This document shows, one piece after another, positions 10,440 through 20,156 of a stretch of DNA of 64,000 nucleotides (the stretch's first letter is position 1; the number at the start of each line of letters is the position of its first letter). Made by a program: the position numbers and the translations under genes. Location: assembly GCA_022494885.1 (NCBI GenBank), contig JAGVSM010003562.1, positions 97,759-161,758 of the forward strand. Reading direction: 5' to 3'. Source of the stretch: Micrasema longulum (taxonomy: Eukaryota > Arthropoda > Insecta > Trichoptera > Brachycentridae). The notes under the pieces are model-generated. The model searched no databases. It saw only the letters and a program-made list of their open reading frames with translations, and was not told the DNA's origin.

Positions 10440-12030
10440 TCTGTTCTCCGCTGGCCACGCACGCGTTTATTAAATTTATCAAATCATTCCTTATTCACGG
10501 CTAAATTCAATAACCAAGATTGCCTACGTATTTGAATCTGAAGTTTAATATAAAAAGCGCAATTCAGATTTTGTAACCTAGATTATATAAATCTTGTATA
10601 TGTATATTGTATGAGTAATATCTTTAATTCTATAAAACACGCAACCTCATTTTCCCGCGTCTAAATTAACTAGTTCTGCATTTGATTTATTCAAACAAAA
10701 ACATTATTACACACGAAATACTTTATTGCAATGGGGTTATTTGCAGGTTTCAATTACAGCCAACTATTCTGACTTTTTACAAATTGATCGGCTTTTGAAA
10801 CTATGTGAATAAAAAATATGTCTCATCGTATGGCGCCATTTCTTTAATATATTATGCGCTCTTTAATTTAGTTTTTTCTTACCAAATTTAGAATTAATAT
10901 AATAATTTTAGAACTTTATTAAAATTGATCGCTTAATAATAATCTAAATTGATATTATTCAATTTACATAAAATACCATAAGAGAAATTAAATTTTGTAA
11001 CTCAATTCACAAGTCAATTAAACAGTTTTTGCTACTGTGTGTGTTTTTGTAATTAGGGGTCAAGAAGATGAATGAAAATATCTGACATATGCCCTACATG
11101 TAATTTGCCAAGCTTACGTTTAAAGCATTTCAGTTAAATTCAAGTAAACGCGATTTGATATATAAAAAAAAACATGTTTTTTAGATCAGATTTTATTTTT
11201 AACTAAATTTTTCTGTTTTATTGAAATAAGTAAAAAAAATCATACTAATTTTGGTAAGGTATTTGCAGAGTAAGGATTTTGCTATTAATTACTGCAGTAA
11301 TTGTCAATATGAAACCATTTGAAATATTTCTTTTACTTACGGCGGAATTAAGAATACATGAAAAAATATTAAAATAATTTATCTACGCCATTAAAATAAA
11401 GTGTAATGGTGGTCTGGTCATAGCATATGCGCACTAAGGTATAATTTATGTGCTTTTGCCACGCTCCTTGTCAAATAAACCATAACTTTTATTTCAAAAG
11501 AGGTTGTAACGTAAACAATGAAAGCCTTAAAGAGGGTGTATCTCCATTGGTAACAATAGGGCTATGGGGGCGTAGAAGGTGTAACATGAAACTTAGTTTC
11601 ATTTGTATGGGATACGAGAGTGGTATGATTGATTCCTGAAATCAGTATTATTTGATACGGAATATTATACATTATATTGATAAGGCTTTCTTTGTTTGGA
11701 TAAATAAAACGGATATCTCAGTGAAATAATACCAAAAAGAACAATCGTAACATCAGATAAAATTAGTTTTTAAGGTTCAAGTTAAGCATTCCCACGAAGA
11801 AATAGAATATTAATATGTAATGAAGCATTTACATTATTACATATTAGTGATAGAAGGGAAATGTCAGATTTAGTCCAGCTGTTTAAAATATTAAATGATA
11901 AATATGATTAATTTTAACAGTCGTCAGGGATTCTGATTTTATTGCACCTAAAACTGTTTTGTTAATCTGCCTGGACACAAATTTTATAATACCTGGTTAT
12001 AAAGTAAAATATTAATTTGCAAGTCAAAAT
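10440..12030. other. No gene recognised
   Basis: A slightly less A+T-rich patch at 11410-11640 contains a 63-codon frame without recognisable motifs. There are no repeat matches elsewhere in the window. Confidence 0.45.
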
Positions 12031-12241
12031 AATTTGGAAGTACTAGACCTGTCCACAATTATTAGAACACGCCAAAGTCTTATTGATTAGTTTGCATATC
12101 AAATATTATTGTAGGTACATTCGTTTAAAAACCAGTCTTAATAGAAAAAGTTATCTAAAACATTTCAGTTTGTTAGTGAAAATTCTTGATGGAAGTTCAT
12201 TGTAATTTATTGTGTAAATAAAAGATGTCGCAAAAGCGATA

Positions 12242-12309
12242 AAACCGGTCACTGGATATTCTAAATTTGTGGATTTAATTATCACTCGTCTTTTATTTAT
12301 ATAATAAAA
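12242..12309 (+). repeat. Repeat H2', copy 1
   Basis: AAACCGGTCACTGGATATTC, then AAATTTGTGGATT and ATCACTCGT, ending TTTTATTTATATAATAAA. A near-identical 67-bp copy sits inside a minisatellite at 19425-19491. Confidence 0.75.
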
Positions 12310-12365
12310 GAAAAAGTTTTGTTTAAAAACAAATAATTGGATTTTCGTCGAAATGTGCAGAATTG

Positions 12366-12445
12366 GTATCAGATCTAGGTCTTAGATCATAGATCTAGGT
12401 CTAATATCAAGATCAAGATCAAGGTCTTAGATCTAGATCTATATT
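12366..12445. repeat. AGATCT-rich palindromic cluster
   Basis: Within about 80 bp AGATCT or its variants recur (AGATCTAGGTCTTAGATC, ATAGATCTAGGTCT, AAGATCAAGATCAAGG, TTAGATCTAGATCTAT). The mix of direct and palindromic hexamers looks like slippage from a palindromic seed. Confidence 0.7.
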
Positions 12446-12679
12446 TTAGTTTTTTCACGTAACTTATTTTGACAATTTGGAGGAAAACGTAGCTTTTTTT
12501 TAATACTCTTAACTGTTGCAACTTGTCCTTACTAAAATTATTTTAAGGCACGAAATAGAAAACGAGTAATACTGTGGGCATAACTGCTGGAAAACAGTAA
12601 AGTATGAAATTTTAACAAAACGTTATGGCTGGATATTTGCGCCCAAATAGCAAAAAATTATACTTCCTAGGACCAACTA

Positions 12680-13010
12680 TATCAATGAGTTGTAACACGA
12701 AAAATTGAATAAAAAATCCAGAAGTGTCACAATGAAAAAATATTTCTTAAATCTTTTTGATGGTGATAATTATTAATTTAATTTATAAAGATGGTGTAAA
12801 ATATCGTTTTTTTTTTTAAATGTTTCTTATACAATAATGTTTTCTTACTATTTCGGATGTATAAACTATGTATGATATTATTTATTGTCAATTTTTTATT
12901 ATTTTATATACGGTCCCAAATGAGTTTCTTTTATAACTCCTGGGAGTATGTACTTTTTGTATTATTTGTTTTATAAATAACAGAAAATAAAATAAAATAA
13001 ATAAAAAAAA
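12680..13010 (+). mobile_element. LINE 3' tail, family shared with 29405-29700
   Basis: Blocks shared in order with 29405-29700: AGTGTCACAAT, TAAATCTTTTTGATGGT, TACGGTCCCAAATGAGTTTC, TATAACTCCTGGGAGTATG. It ends in AAATAAAATAAAATAAATAA. This is the end of the ORF plus the 3'UTR of a LINE. Only the last part is left. Confidence 0.6.
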
Positions 13011-13140
13011 CCTTTGTTAATTGCACGCGGAGAAAGCATAGATAATTGTAAAGAATTCAGCAGGATAATATTTAAATAATTTTGATACATTCTTAACATT
13101 ATGGCATAGAATTATTAACAAAGAAGTTAATTAAAAAGTA

Positions 13141-13185
13141 TGTAACCTGGGGGATCCAAGGTACCCGGCCTGGAAGGGTTAAGAT
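13141..13185. other. GC-rich patch of unknown meaning
   Basis: GTAACCTGGGGGATCC and GGTACCCGGCCTGGAAGGG stand out in base composition. It has no match elsewhere in the window. Confidence 0.4.
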
Positions 13186-13715
13186 GTTTTCTTTGTAACA
13201 AATTAAATAATTCTCAATGCAAGTAATCTATTACGCCTACCTTTAAAAACATAAATGTTGATCATTAAAATATTTCTAAGCAGTTAAAAGGCTTCAACTG
13301 TAATTGTTTATTCAATTGAATAATTTTGATTTAATAGATTTTTATAAATGATTGATATTTCAACGAATGACAGATAACTATGCGGTTACTAAATAAATGT
13401 TTAAAAAAACTCACCAGAGTAGGTTCCGATAGCGAACATTTTTACAAGGGAGACGATCATTCTTGTCGTTCGACATTTTTTTCCGATTTTGATTAATGGC
13501 GCGAACGTTTGTGATTGGTCGTTGAAATTATTTATGGGACCTATCTAGCTATGGTAGACACGTAATCACCTATACCCACATTTCTTATTATTTATAAACA
13601 TTTTTTATTTAATTTGATGGATATTTTAAATAAAAAATAATGCTGTTTTAATTATTATGAAAAACTCATAATATTATTTATACCCCATATTCACTCCTCA
13701 TGATGCACTGCAATT
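13186..13715. other. No gene recognised
   Basis: Around 13420-13570 sequence is less A+T-rich and contains GTGATTGGTCG (inverted CCAAT). It could be old regulatory or repeat sequence; nothing further can be supported. Confidence 0.4.
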
Positions 13716-13719
13716 GTAC

Positions 13720-13847
13720 ACTTGGGGTGGTATTCTAAACGCAAAAGCGCGCTTAGAAAACGCATTTTTAACGCGTATTTACGTACTAAATTCACGCTAA
13801 CAGCGCATATCTTCTCGCGCAATTACGTTCAGAATACTAGCCCTGGG
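13720..13847. mobile_element. CpG-rich foldback MITE, copy 1
   Basis: Terminal inverted repeats TGGTATTCTAAAC (13728) and GTTCAGAATACTA (to 13839) bound 112 bp, and imperfect complementarity reaches the outer CTTGGGG and CCCTGGG. The interior holds AAGCGCGC, AACGCGTATTTACGTACTAA and TCGCGCAATTACG, strikingly CpG-rich for this window. The copy at 53188-53299 is also 112 bp and lies inverted relative to this one. It has no coding capacity. Confidence 0.8.
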
Positions 13848-13923
13848 CTGGAATTAGCATGTATTTAAAACGTAAATACGAGTTATGCCGCGCCATAAAA
13901 GCGTTCAGAATAGCAGTCCAGGG
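13841..13923. mobile_element. CpG-rich foldback MITE, internally deleted copy
   Basis: It starts CCCTGGGCTGGAATTAGC, which overlaps the right end of copy 1, and ends GTTCAGAATAGCAGTCCAGG. The interior is reduced to ACGTAAATACG and GCCGCGCCATAAAAGCG. Length is 83 bp against about 112-128 for the full form. Confidence 0.7.
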
Positions 13924-14345
13924 ATGCAAATATGAATCTTATCACGGGGTTAGAGAATAAAAAAAATAATTTTTTTTTGCATCTGACAACACTTTGCTTC
14001 ATGTATGGTCACAATGATAATTAAACTTCAAAAAAATGTGAACACGTAAAACAATTTTTTTTTACTAAGAACACTATTGTGACCTTGAGCATTATCCAAA
14101 ACATATAATTAGGTTGAATTGACCTAACCGTGTTCGTTTTTTTCTGTTTTAAAAACAGTTTTATAATTTACATTTCATAGTTCGACAAATCCGATGTTTA
14201 ATCATCGCAAGTAAAAAAATTAAATCCCAGAATTTTTTTCTTCTTTACACCCGCGAGAAGATACATAATAGCGCCCCTGAAGGTTTTACGCTTCTAATGC
14301 CTGTCTAGAGAGAGTAAAACATTGCAGCGTATAAACCACAATATT
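13924..14345. other. No gene recognised
   Basis: A+T-rich with no repeat match. Confidence 0.45.
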
Positions 14346-14347
14346 TC

Positions 14348-14432
14348 CTGTCGACCCTACCAGGAATCATACCTGGGACCTAAAACATGAAAGGCGAAAT
14401 TGACAACCATTACACTACAAAGCGGACGGACT
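14348..14432 (-). mobile_element. SINE-A-type tRNA-like head
   Basis: The minus strand reads CGCTTTGTAGTGTAATGGTT (A box), then CGCCTTTCATGTTTTAGGTC and GGTATGATTCCTGGTAGGG (B box). This matches the head layout of SINE-A copies (TAGTGTAATGGTT, then GGTTCGATTCCTG). No body is recognisable downstream. Confidence 0.6.
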
Positions 14433-14827
14433 TTTTTTACTCCCTCAATTCAATTTAAAGGATATTAACTTAGGTGTTGAACAATGGGGAGTCAGTATGA
14501 TAGTCTGAGCAATTATTTGACGTGTGCCCGTTCAAAAAGTGGTTGAAGATATATTAAATATAATTGTCCTTAATATTCCAGGAATTCAGGATCAGGATCA
14601 AAACCGATAGCATTTACATGTCAAATTGTTAAAAAAAGATCTTTGTTTTTGTTGTTATTTTAGAATGAGTTTTTTTTAATTTTTAGGCTTTTGTAATATT
14701 TTAAATGCAACATTGTTATATTTTGTATTTCAAGACATGTATTTGTGCATACAATTGTTTTAAAATTATAATAGTAAAAATACTGAATTTAGTTTTATTC
14801 CACGTTTATTTATTTAGAATATAGGTA

Positions 14828-14900
14828 AGTAGAATTCCAACAATGTTTTGAGCGTGTTCAAATGTTTGTAGACAAGCTGAATTTCTCTGTTGCAAACGAA
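14828..14900 (+). mobile_element. Repeat X fragment
   Basis: CCAACAATGTTTTGAGCG, then TTCAAATGTTTGTAGACAAG and CTGTTGCAAACG. The junction skips the segment normally lying between the latter two blocks. Confidence 0.6.
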
Positions 14901-15145
14901 TTCATATGCAGAATGTGTTTAGACTTGAATCACTTGACTTGATCACTACGAAACCCGGTCATTGGTGAAAATTATAAATAAAAGTGTAATAAAACTAAAT
15001 ACAGCTTTGTCATTATTATAATTAAAATGAAGTTCCGCTTAAAAAAAAAACAGCTCAGCAAAATTTATTATTGTTTTTCGAATCAATCGATTTTTATAAA
15101 GATAAAAGACGATTGATACTTTTATGATTGATTAAACGAAAAGAT

Positions 15146-15500
15146 TTTACCCGCGGCTTCGCTCGGGTGGTATTAAGAAGAAATGAGTGAAGTTATAAGT
15201 TTTGTCGCTTAGCAATAAAAAAAAACCCCATGGAACGAATTTTTTTTTGTGATAAAAAAGTAGCTTGTAACGATTGCCGGCCCTCCAACTATCATTATGC
15301 AAAAAAATACGATGATGCTTTATTATATGTCAAAGTACCATCGTTATATTGTCATATATTATTATTTTTTTATTAAACGTAGCTTATTTCACTTCTAATG
15401 TCTCCGGCTATCCCTTTGCAATAAAACATGGCAATCAGTCGCTCTGTTGTGAAGTGACGGAAAGAAACAAATAGACGAACACATTTTCGTATATGACTTG
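15146..15500 (+). repeat. Diverged copy of a common insect repeat
   Basis: ACCCGCGGCTTCGCTCGGGT at 15151 is followed by GAAGTTATAAG and much later by ATCAGTCGCTCTGTTG and ATAGACGAACACATTTTCG. From memory this order (CCCGCGGCTTCGCTCG ... cagtcgct ... acacactttcgc) is typical of a repeat scattered in several insect orders. The exact class is not determined. A related scrap is at 21748-21790. Confidence 0.5.
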
Positions 15501-15648
15501 TCTTTTATGTCGATAAGAAATTAGAATGTTCCTACTTTTATCAAGAATTTTCACTAAGAAACTATGTGCTCTTCTGAATCAAAGTATAAATACAAAAAAA
15601 TATTTAAAATTTTGAGTAAGTGAAGTTATCTTATGAAGGTATTTGAAT

Positions 15649-15711
15649 CGTGTGTTTCAGAAACAACACACAAGCCAACTTTTGGGATTTCAACTTAATT
15701 ATGGCATCTTG
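15649..15711 (+). repeat. Left arm of 63-bp inverted repeat
   Basis: The arm matches the reverse complement of 16788-16850 at 57 of 63 positions by my count (CAGAAACAACACACAAGCC, CTTTTGGGATTTCAACTTAA). Two LINE 3' ends lie between the arms with their tails pointing outward. Confidence 0.75.
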
Positions 15712-16015
15712 TTTTTTTATTTATTTATTTTACACTTTATATACATATAAGGGCGGGTATATTGCCTTAGAGCAATTTATTCCTACCTACCCAAACCGTT
15801 CAGTTTGAGAAAATTACAAATACATGGACATATTGAATCTCACAATTTTATACAAAATTAAAAACAAAGAATCACAAAATAAAAACATACAAATAAAATA
15901 ACACCAAACTATGAATAGAGGAGAGGGGATGAGAAGAAAAGAAGAAGGAAAAAGGAACAACTGAAATATTTAGATAGTGACATTTCAATCTTGACGTAAA
16001 TGTAAATAAAGAATT
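15712..16015 (-). mobile_element. LINE 3' tail (same family as 26496-27340)
   Basis: The plus-strand T-rich start is followed by GGGCGGGTATATTGCCTTAG, CTACCCAAACCGTTCAGTTT, GGAAAAAGGAACAACTGAAA and CATTTCAATCTTGACG. All of these recur in order at 26496-26820. It is the 3'UTR and the last few codons only. Confidence 0.7.
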
Positions 16016-16700
16016 AAAGAATTAAGACTCACAATGGACAGACAATTAAAATGGACGGACTCACTAAAGTAATGGCATCACTACATAGCCTCTTCTACAA
16101 AATTAAAGATTTTATACCAAGAAAGGAAAAAATTATGATGTATGAAGCCTATGTTAAAAGTAAATTGAGTTACATGATCGCCTTTTAGGGAACCTACAAC
16201 AAGACAGACATAACAAGAATACAAAGACAACAAAATAAAATTCTTAAACCAACATACAACCTACCCTACCTGACCTCTACGACTGAACTGTACAAAAAAA
16301 CACACCAGTTTGACATAAACTACTTGACTAAAATTGAGACCTTAAAAATTGTGCACAAAATAACACTGGGAAACATACAAGACGACAACATAATATTAGC
16401 CAAAAATGCTGACATACACAAATATAACACCAGACAACAACAACACTATCATATTGAAAAAGCAAGACAAACACAGTACAGTCAAAAATACTACATAATG
16501 GACTTAAATACTACAACGACTTACCTTACTACTTGAAAACTTTTACTGGAGACAAATTTAAAATCAATCTGAAAAAGCACATGATGACTGAACTAACAAG
16601 ACTAGACGAGACATAAAATGACTAGACAATATTAAATTTCTAATCTAACCCTAACGGGTTTTTTAAAATTGTAAATAAAAAAATAAATAAATAAAGAATA
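16016..16700 (+). mobile_element. Non-LTR retrotransposon, RT C-terminal part and 3' tail
   Basis: The plus strand encodes MASLHSLFYKIKDFIPRKEK, then MMYEAYVKSKLSYMIAF, a stop in place of the W usual at this point, then GTYNKTDITRIQRQQNKILK (16078-16250 approx). It goes on as ELYKKTHQFDINYLTKIE and KYNTRQQQHYH (to 16536). This is the thumb and tail of a LINE reverse transcriptase (LSYxxxxWG, then xxxQ[KN]xxLR). It ends with ATTGTAAATAAAAAAATAAA at about 16695. It is 5'-truncated with no catalytic domain left. A second copy of this tail is at 27970-28465. Confidence 0.75.
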
Positions 16701-16710
16701 GACGCACGTT

Positions 16711-16770
16711 CTGAGCAGAAATAACAAACATCTGATCATTAGTAAATTCAATTCACCAATGATCAGATGC
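16711..16770. repeat. Hairpin CATCTGATCATT / AATGATCAGATG
   Basis: Arms CATCTGATCATT (16729-16740) and AATGATCAGATG (16758-16769) surround a 17-nt loop. It lies just downstream of the LINE tail and just upstream of the right 63-bp arm. Confidence 0.6.
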
Positions 16771-16787
16771 GTCTAGGTTAAAAAAAA

Positions 16788-16850
16788 CAAGATGGCGTCA
16801 TTAAGTTGAAATCTCAAAAGTTGGCTTGAGTGTTGTTTCTGGAACACACG
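16788..16850 (-). repeat. Right arm of 63-bp inverted repeat
   Basis: Partner of 15649-15711. Sequence beyond the arm on both sides shows only short further similarity (GAAGTTATCTT vs GATATCTT). Confidence 0.75.
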
Positions 16851-16854
16851 GTTC

Positions 16855-17405
16855 ATTTCATGTATAGTTTCATTCTTGAAGATATCTTGTCTATGCCCTA
16901 ACGAGTTTCTGTGACAAATGGCGTGGAATTGATGCTTCATCCTCTGAGATTCCGCTTCGTTGGTTTTCTCTCGACCACAAAATATCATATTTATTGGATC
17001 TCCGTCGGTACAAGCCTCGTTTTGTGCTTAACATCAAATTCCTGCTCCTGAATTGGAAAGAATCGATAAACCATAAATAAAATATAATCCTGTGACTGGC
17101 AACATGCTAAACTTGATTGGATTGGTAAGCTTTGGCACTTTGTAAAAGCGCTAAAAATGTTGTTGGAACATTATTTATTGAATATTTTTCTCTTAATGGA
17201 AGACGCACGTAAAGTCAAATGAAAGACGTTATTTTACAATTTAAAATTAAACCCTACAGAATTCGTGGGCAGTACTGTACTGGACAAATAAATAATTATT
17301 GGCTAAATGAAGAAATAAATTTGGTTTGATTGAACGTAAAATAAATTGCTAATTTACAAACGTATATTATTTATTATCGATCATTATTGGCATGAAAGAT
17401 AAAAA
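16855..17405. other. No gene recognised
   Basis: A 71-codon minus frame (16773-16988) overlaps the repeat arm; it has no recognised motif. Confidence 0.45.
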
Positions 17406-17592
17406 ACTTTATGTGATGTAAAGAATTAAAGGAATATAGATGTTCGAATATGGGCAGAATGGTGAATGTTTCACAGTGTGTAAAGTGGCCACTTAAACCA
17501 GTCATTGACAGGTCATAAACCCTGTAGATGCCTAGACTTATATATCACCTTCTCTTAAATGTTCTTCATCTCTGTTGTAATATGTTATAATA
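17406..17592 (-). mobile_element. Repeat X fragment
   Basis: Reverse orientation: GGGCAGAATGGTGAATG, AAGTGGCCACTTAAACC, TTGACAGGTCATAAACCCTG, GATGCCTAGACT and ATCTCTGTTGTAAT. About 185 bp of the unit. Confidence 0.75.
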
Positions 17593-18635
17593 CTATCTTG
17601 AGATTCTCTTCAGACAGAGAGATATTGAAAGTTCTTAATTTATTTGCAGTTTTCTTTAAGTTGTCTAAAAATAAACATACAAATTATATAGCTTCTTTGC
17701 TATTTATTATATACATTATATCCCTCAAGGGTTGAATCCAATATCACGTATAATTGTCAATAATAATATTGGTTAAAACTCAAAATAACATAAATAAATT
17801 ACTCCCGTTTTAAAAAACAAATATTTCTTCAGATTGCCAGCCATTTTTATGCGCTTGTTTACGTTTTACATTCAAAAGCTTTTTTTAAACAAAGTTCGCA
17901 CAACGAACAATCCGCGAGTGATCGTAATACTTTTTATAAAGTAGTTAAAGTTTGTTCCATTTTCCTATCACAGCTGACCAGGCGGGTACACGTTCCCTTT
18001 TCCAAGCGTTAAGATTAAGATGAAGCTTAACTTAAACCCCCGTCATCCCTCAGATTTTCTTCATATTATTATTTCGAAGGCTTCTCTCAGGAACTTTTCC
18101 ACTTCGCTGCGCTGGAACTTAGTAAAAAATCCTTAGTTCATTGCATCGAAAAGGCTATGCTTGGATCAGTCTAACCCGCCTTTTTTTAAATCGAAATGAT
18201 TCGTCTTAAACCCGCATTATTTTTCTTAACGACGGGGACTGGTAACCTGAGATAAGGGACCAATAAAGATTGAATCCGAGTGTTATTATTATACCAGAGC
18301 ATCGGAATAAAATTTATCGCCATAAAGGATATTCTAACGATTTCGTGGTTATTTTTGTGGCGTTTTTATGTCGTAAAAGTTAATTTAAAATTATATATAA
18401 TATAATGTACATTTGAATTATTCTGCAAATAAAAAAAAATGATGTTGTTTTAACGTATTCGATCAAGTTTATCTGTTTCAGGGTCGCGATTACAAACACT
18501 ATATTTATCGGTACATATCGAGACGGTATAAAGTAAAATCGATATTTAGGTAAAAAAATGTTTACATGTAAGTTTTTTTAGTATATTCGTCGGTAATCTG
18601 TAATTCAAAATTTAAAAAAAAAAATGTATGCTTTT
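17593..18635. other. No gene recognised
   Basis: A less A+T-rich patch at 17940-18260 contains TTCGCTGCGCTGGAAC. No frame or repeat match is supportable. Confidence 0.4.
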
Positions 18636-18636
18636 A

Positions 18637-18752
18637 TGAGTATAATTCTTCTGTACGTGTGATGTCACTGAACTTCTCCTAAACGGCTTAACCGATTTAC
18701 GTGTGGTTTTCATCGAAATGTTAATCTTTGCGCAAAGAAAAGAAAATAGAGT
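18637..18752 (+). mobile_element. Helitron-like element, 5' fragment
   Basis: TATAATTCTTCTGTACGTGT, then GATGTCACTGAACTTCTCCT, AAACGGCTTAACCGATTTAC, and TTTGCGCAAAG. The same order opens the element at 52115-52803. The copy breaks off after about 110 bp. Confidence 0.7.
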
Positions 18753-18894
18753 TTTAGTAAAGGGTACCAGTAATTGAAAGATAAACGACACATTATTTTA
18801 GAATTTAACACCGTAAACGTTAATATAAGCTTCTAATAGCATGACCACGTTGGTTTTATATTGTTGTGCAACTACTATGGTGAAGGTGCATATT

Positions 18895-18970
18895 GAGATT
18901 GCAAATTAGTGTGATTGGTGTCCTGACGAAGAGACTGGTATGTTTTGAAATCGATAGATGTATCAAAGTT
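18895..18970 (+). repeat. H1 repeat, second hammerhead-like core
   Basis: ATTGGTGTC precedes CTGACGA (18923-18929), an extra A, GAGACT (18931), GGTA, TGTTTT, GAAA (18947-18950). Relative to 6856-7032, the stem changes CGTCTC to TGTTTT still allow G-U pairing in part. GTTGGTAAGAGGTTACATAT downstream matches the GTCGGTAAGGGGTTATATAC of the first copy. Confidence 0.5.
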
Positions 18971-19084
18971 GGTAAGAGGTTACATATGTATAGATATTTA
19001 CAAATATTTGCTGATTTTTATTTATTTAAAACTCATTTATTTTGACATACAGTTTGATTTTGTGCAAAATGAAGTAATAAGAGA

Positions 19085-19320
19085 ACGGACGCAGCAGACT
19101 CCGTAATCCGTAAAGACTCCGAATCTTCTTCTTCTCTTCCTTCCTTTTTTTCCCATCCCACTTTATTTCCCCCGCTAGTGAAATGTACGTTTTGTTTTTT
19201 TATATTTTTGTTTCTATATGAAACCCATAATTGGTATTGTTATTTGTTGTTATTCTTTATGTATCGTTTATTACTATGACTGTGTTGGTTTCAAAAATAA
19301 ATAAATAAAATAAACAAAAT
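19085..19320 (+). mobile_element. LINE 3'UTR tail
   Basis: A pyrimidine-rich stretch (CTTCTTCTTCTCTTCC, CCCATCCCACTTTATTTCCC) and T-rich 3'UTR end in AAAAATAAATAAATAAAAT. The A-rich tail runs straight into the minisatellite, which probably grew from it. Confidence 0.4.
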
Positions 19321-19545
19321 TAATAAAATGAATACAATGAATAAAGTGAATAAAATGAATAAAATGAATAAAATGAATAAAATGAATAAAATGAATAAAA
19401 TGAATAAAATGAATAACGATGATGAAACCGGTCACTGGATATTCCAAATTTGTGGATTAAAGTATCACTCGTGTTTTATTTATATAATAAATTAAAATGA
19501 ATAAAATGAATAAAATTGATAAAATAAATAAATAAATGACGAAAG
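19318..19545. repeat. 9-bp minisatellite (AATGAATAA)n, interrupted
   Basis: Units of AATGAATAA run almost perfectly from 19327 to 19416 and resume at about 19495. They are interrupted by the H2' copy at 19425-19491. Confidence 0.85.
19425..19491 (+). repeat. Repeat H2', copy 2, inside the minisatellite
   Basis: AAACCGGTCACTGGATATTC, AAATTTGTGGATT, TATCACTCGTG, ending TTTTATTTATATAATAAA. Upstream it reads CGATGATG. The only other copy in the window is 12242-12309. Confidence 0.75.
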
Positions 19546-20156
19546 TCTAATTCATTTTTCTTAGTATGGTAAATAATGCGTTTAGAGGGTTTTACCATTG
19601 TACCGACGAAATACAGAATTCTATTTAACTTTCGACAATAAGAAAGATTCAATGCAAGTCCCCTTTATTGTACATTTAAATAATAATAACACGCTTTTTC
19701 GTCTGATTTACTTTGTATGATAGAGTTATCCGATGGCCTTTCGAGCTTATGAGTATTGCTGAAGCCAAGTTTAGTATCAAGTATCAAGTTCAGCGCAAAG
19801 GCGACGGAGAATTTAAATTGCTGGCATTATGGCATCTTTATATTCGCAACGCAATATTCAAATTGCTAGATAATAAATCATTCAACATCTCTAACGAAGT
19901 GCGCGGGATGCAAATGAAAATGTTTAAAAGTTAATTGAAATATAAATCCTCGTTGTTTTGTTATTTTATTTATTCAGTATTTAAATCAGGTATTCATTCG
20001 TACGTGTCGTATAATCTGTTGCATTCGTGTTAGCACGCTTGAAGTAATAATCACAAAACCATTTAGAGTTTGTCTCTTTTTTGACACGCTTAATGATTTA
20101 TTTTATTTTATTGGAAAGTCATAATGCAATTATTAAATCATGAGATATGTGTATAT
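19546..20156. other. No gene recognised
   Basis: A 73-codon plus frame (19713-19934) has a less biased composition than its surroundings (ELMSIAEAKFSIKYQV) but no family motif, start context or neighbour that supports it. Confidence 0.4.

Larger units (their letters stand above)
12040..12680 (+). mobile_element. Possible decayed Tc1-like element
   Basis: Near 12047 CCTGTCCACAATTATTAGAA resembles the terminal repeats of Tc1-type elements. Near 12545-12620 interrupted frames read RKRVILWAQLLENSK and TLWLD, which recalls the W/K-rich stretch before the second catalytic residue of Tc1 transposases. No intact domain, DDE/D triad or matching right end can be shown. Alternative: chance similarity. 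Confidence 0.25.

Noticed and set aside
19327..19416. CRISPR-like regular spacing
   Set aside because: Simple 9-bp tandem repeat without spacers, in eukaryotic DNA.
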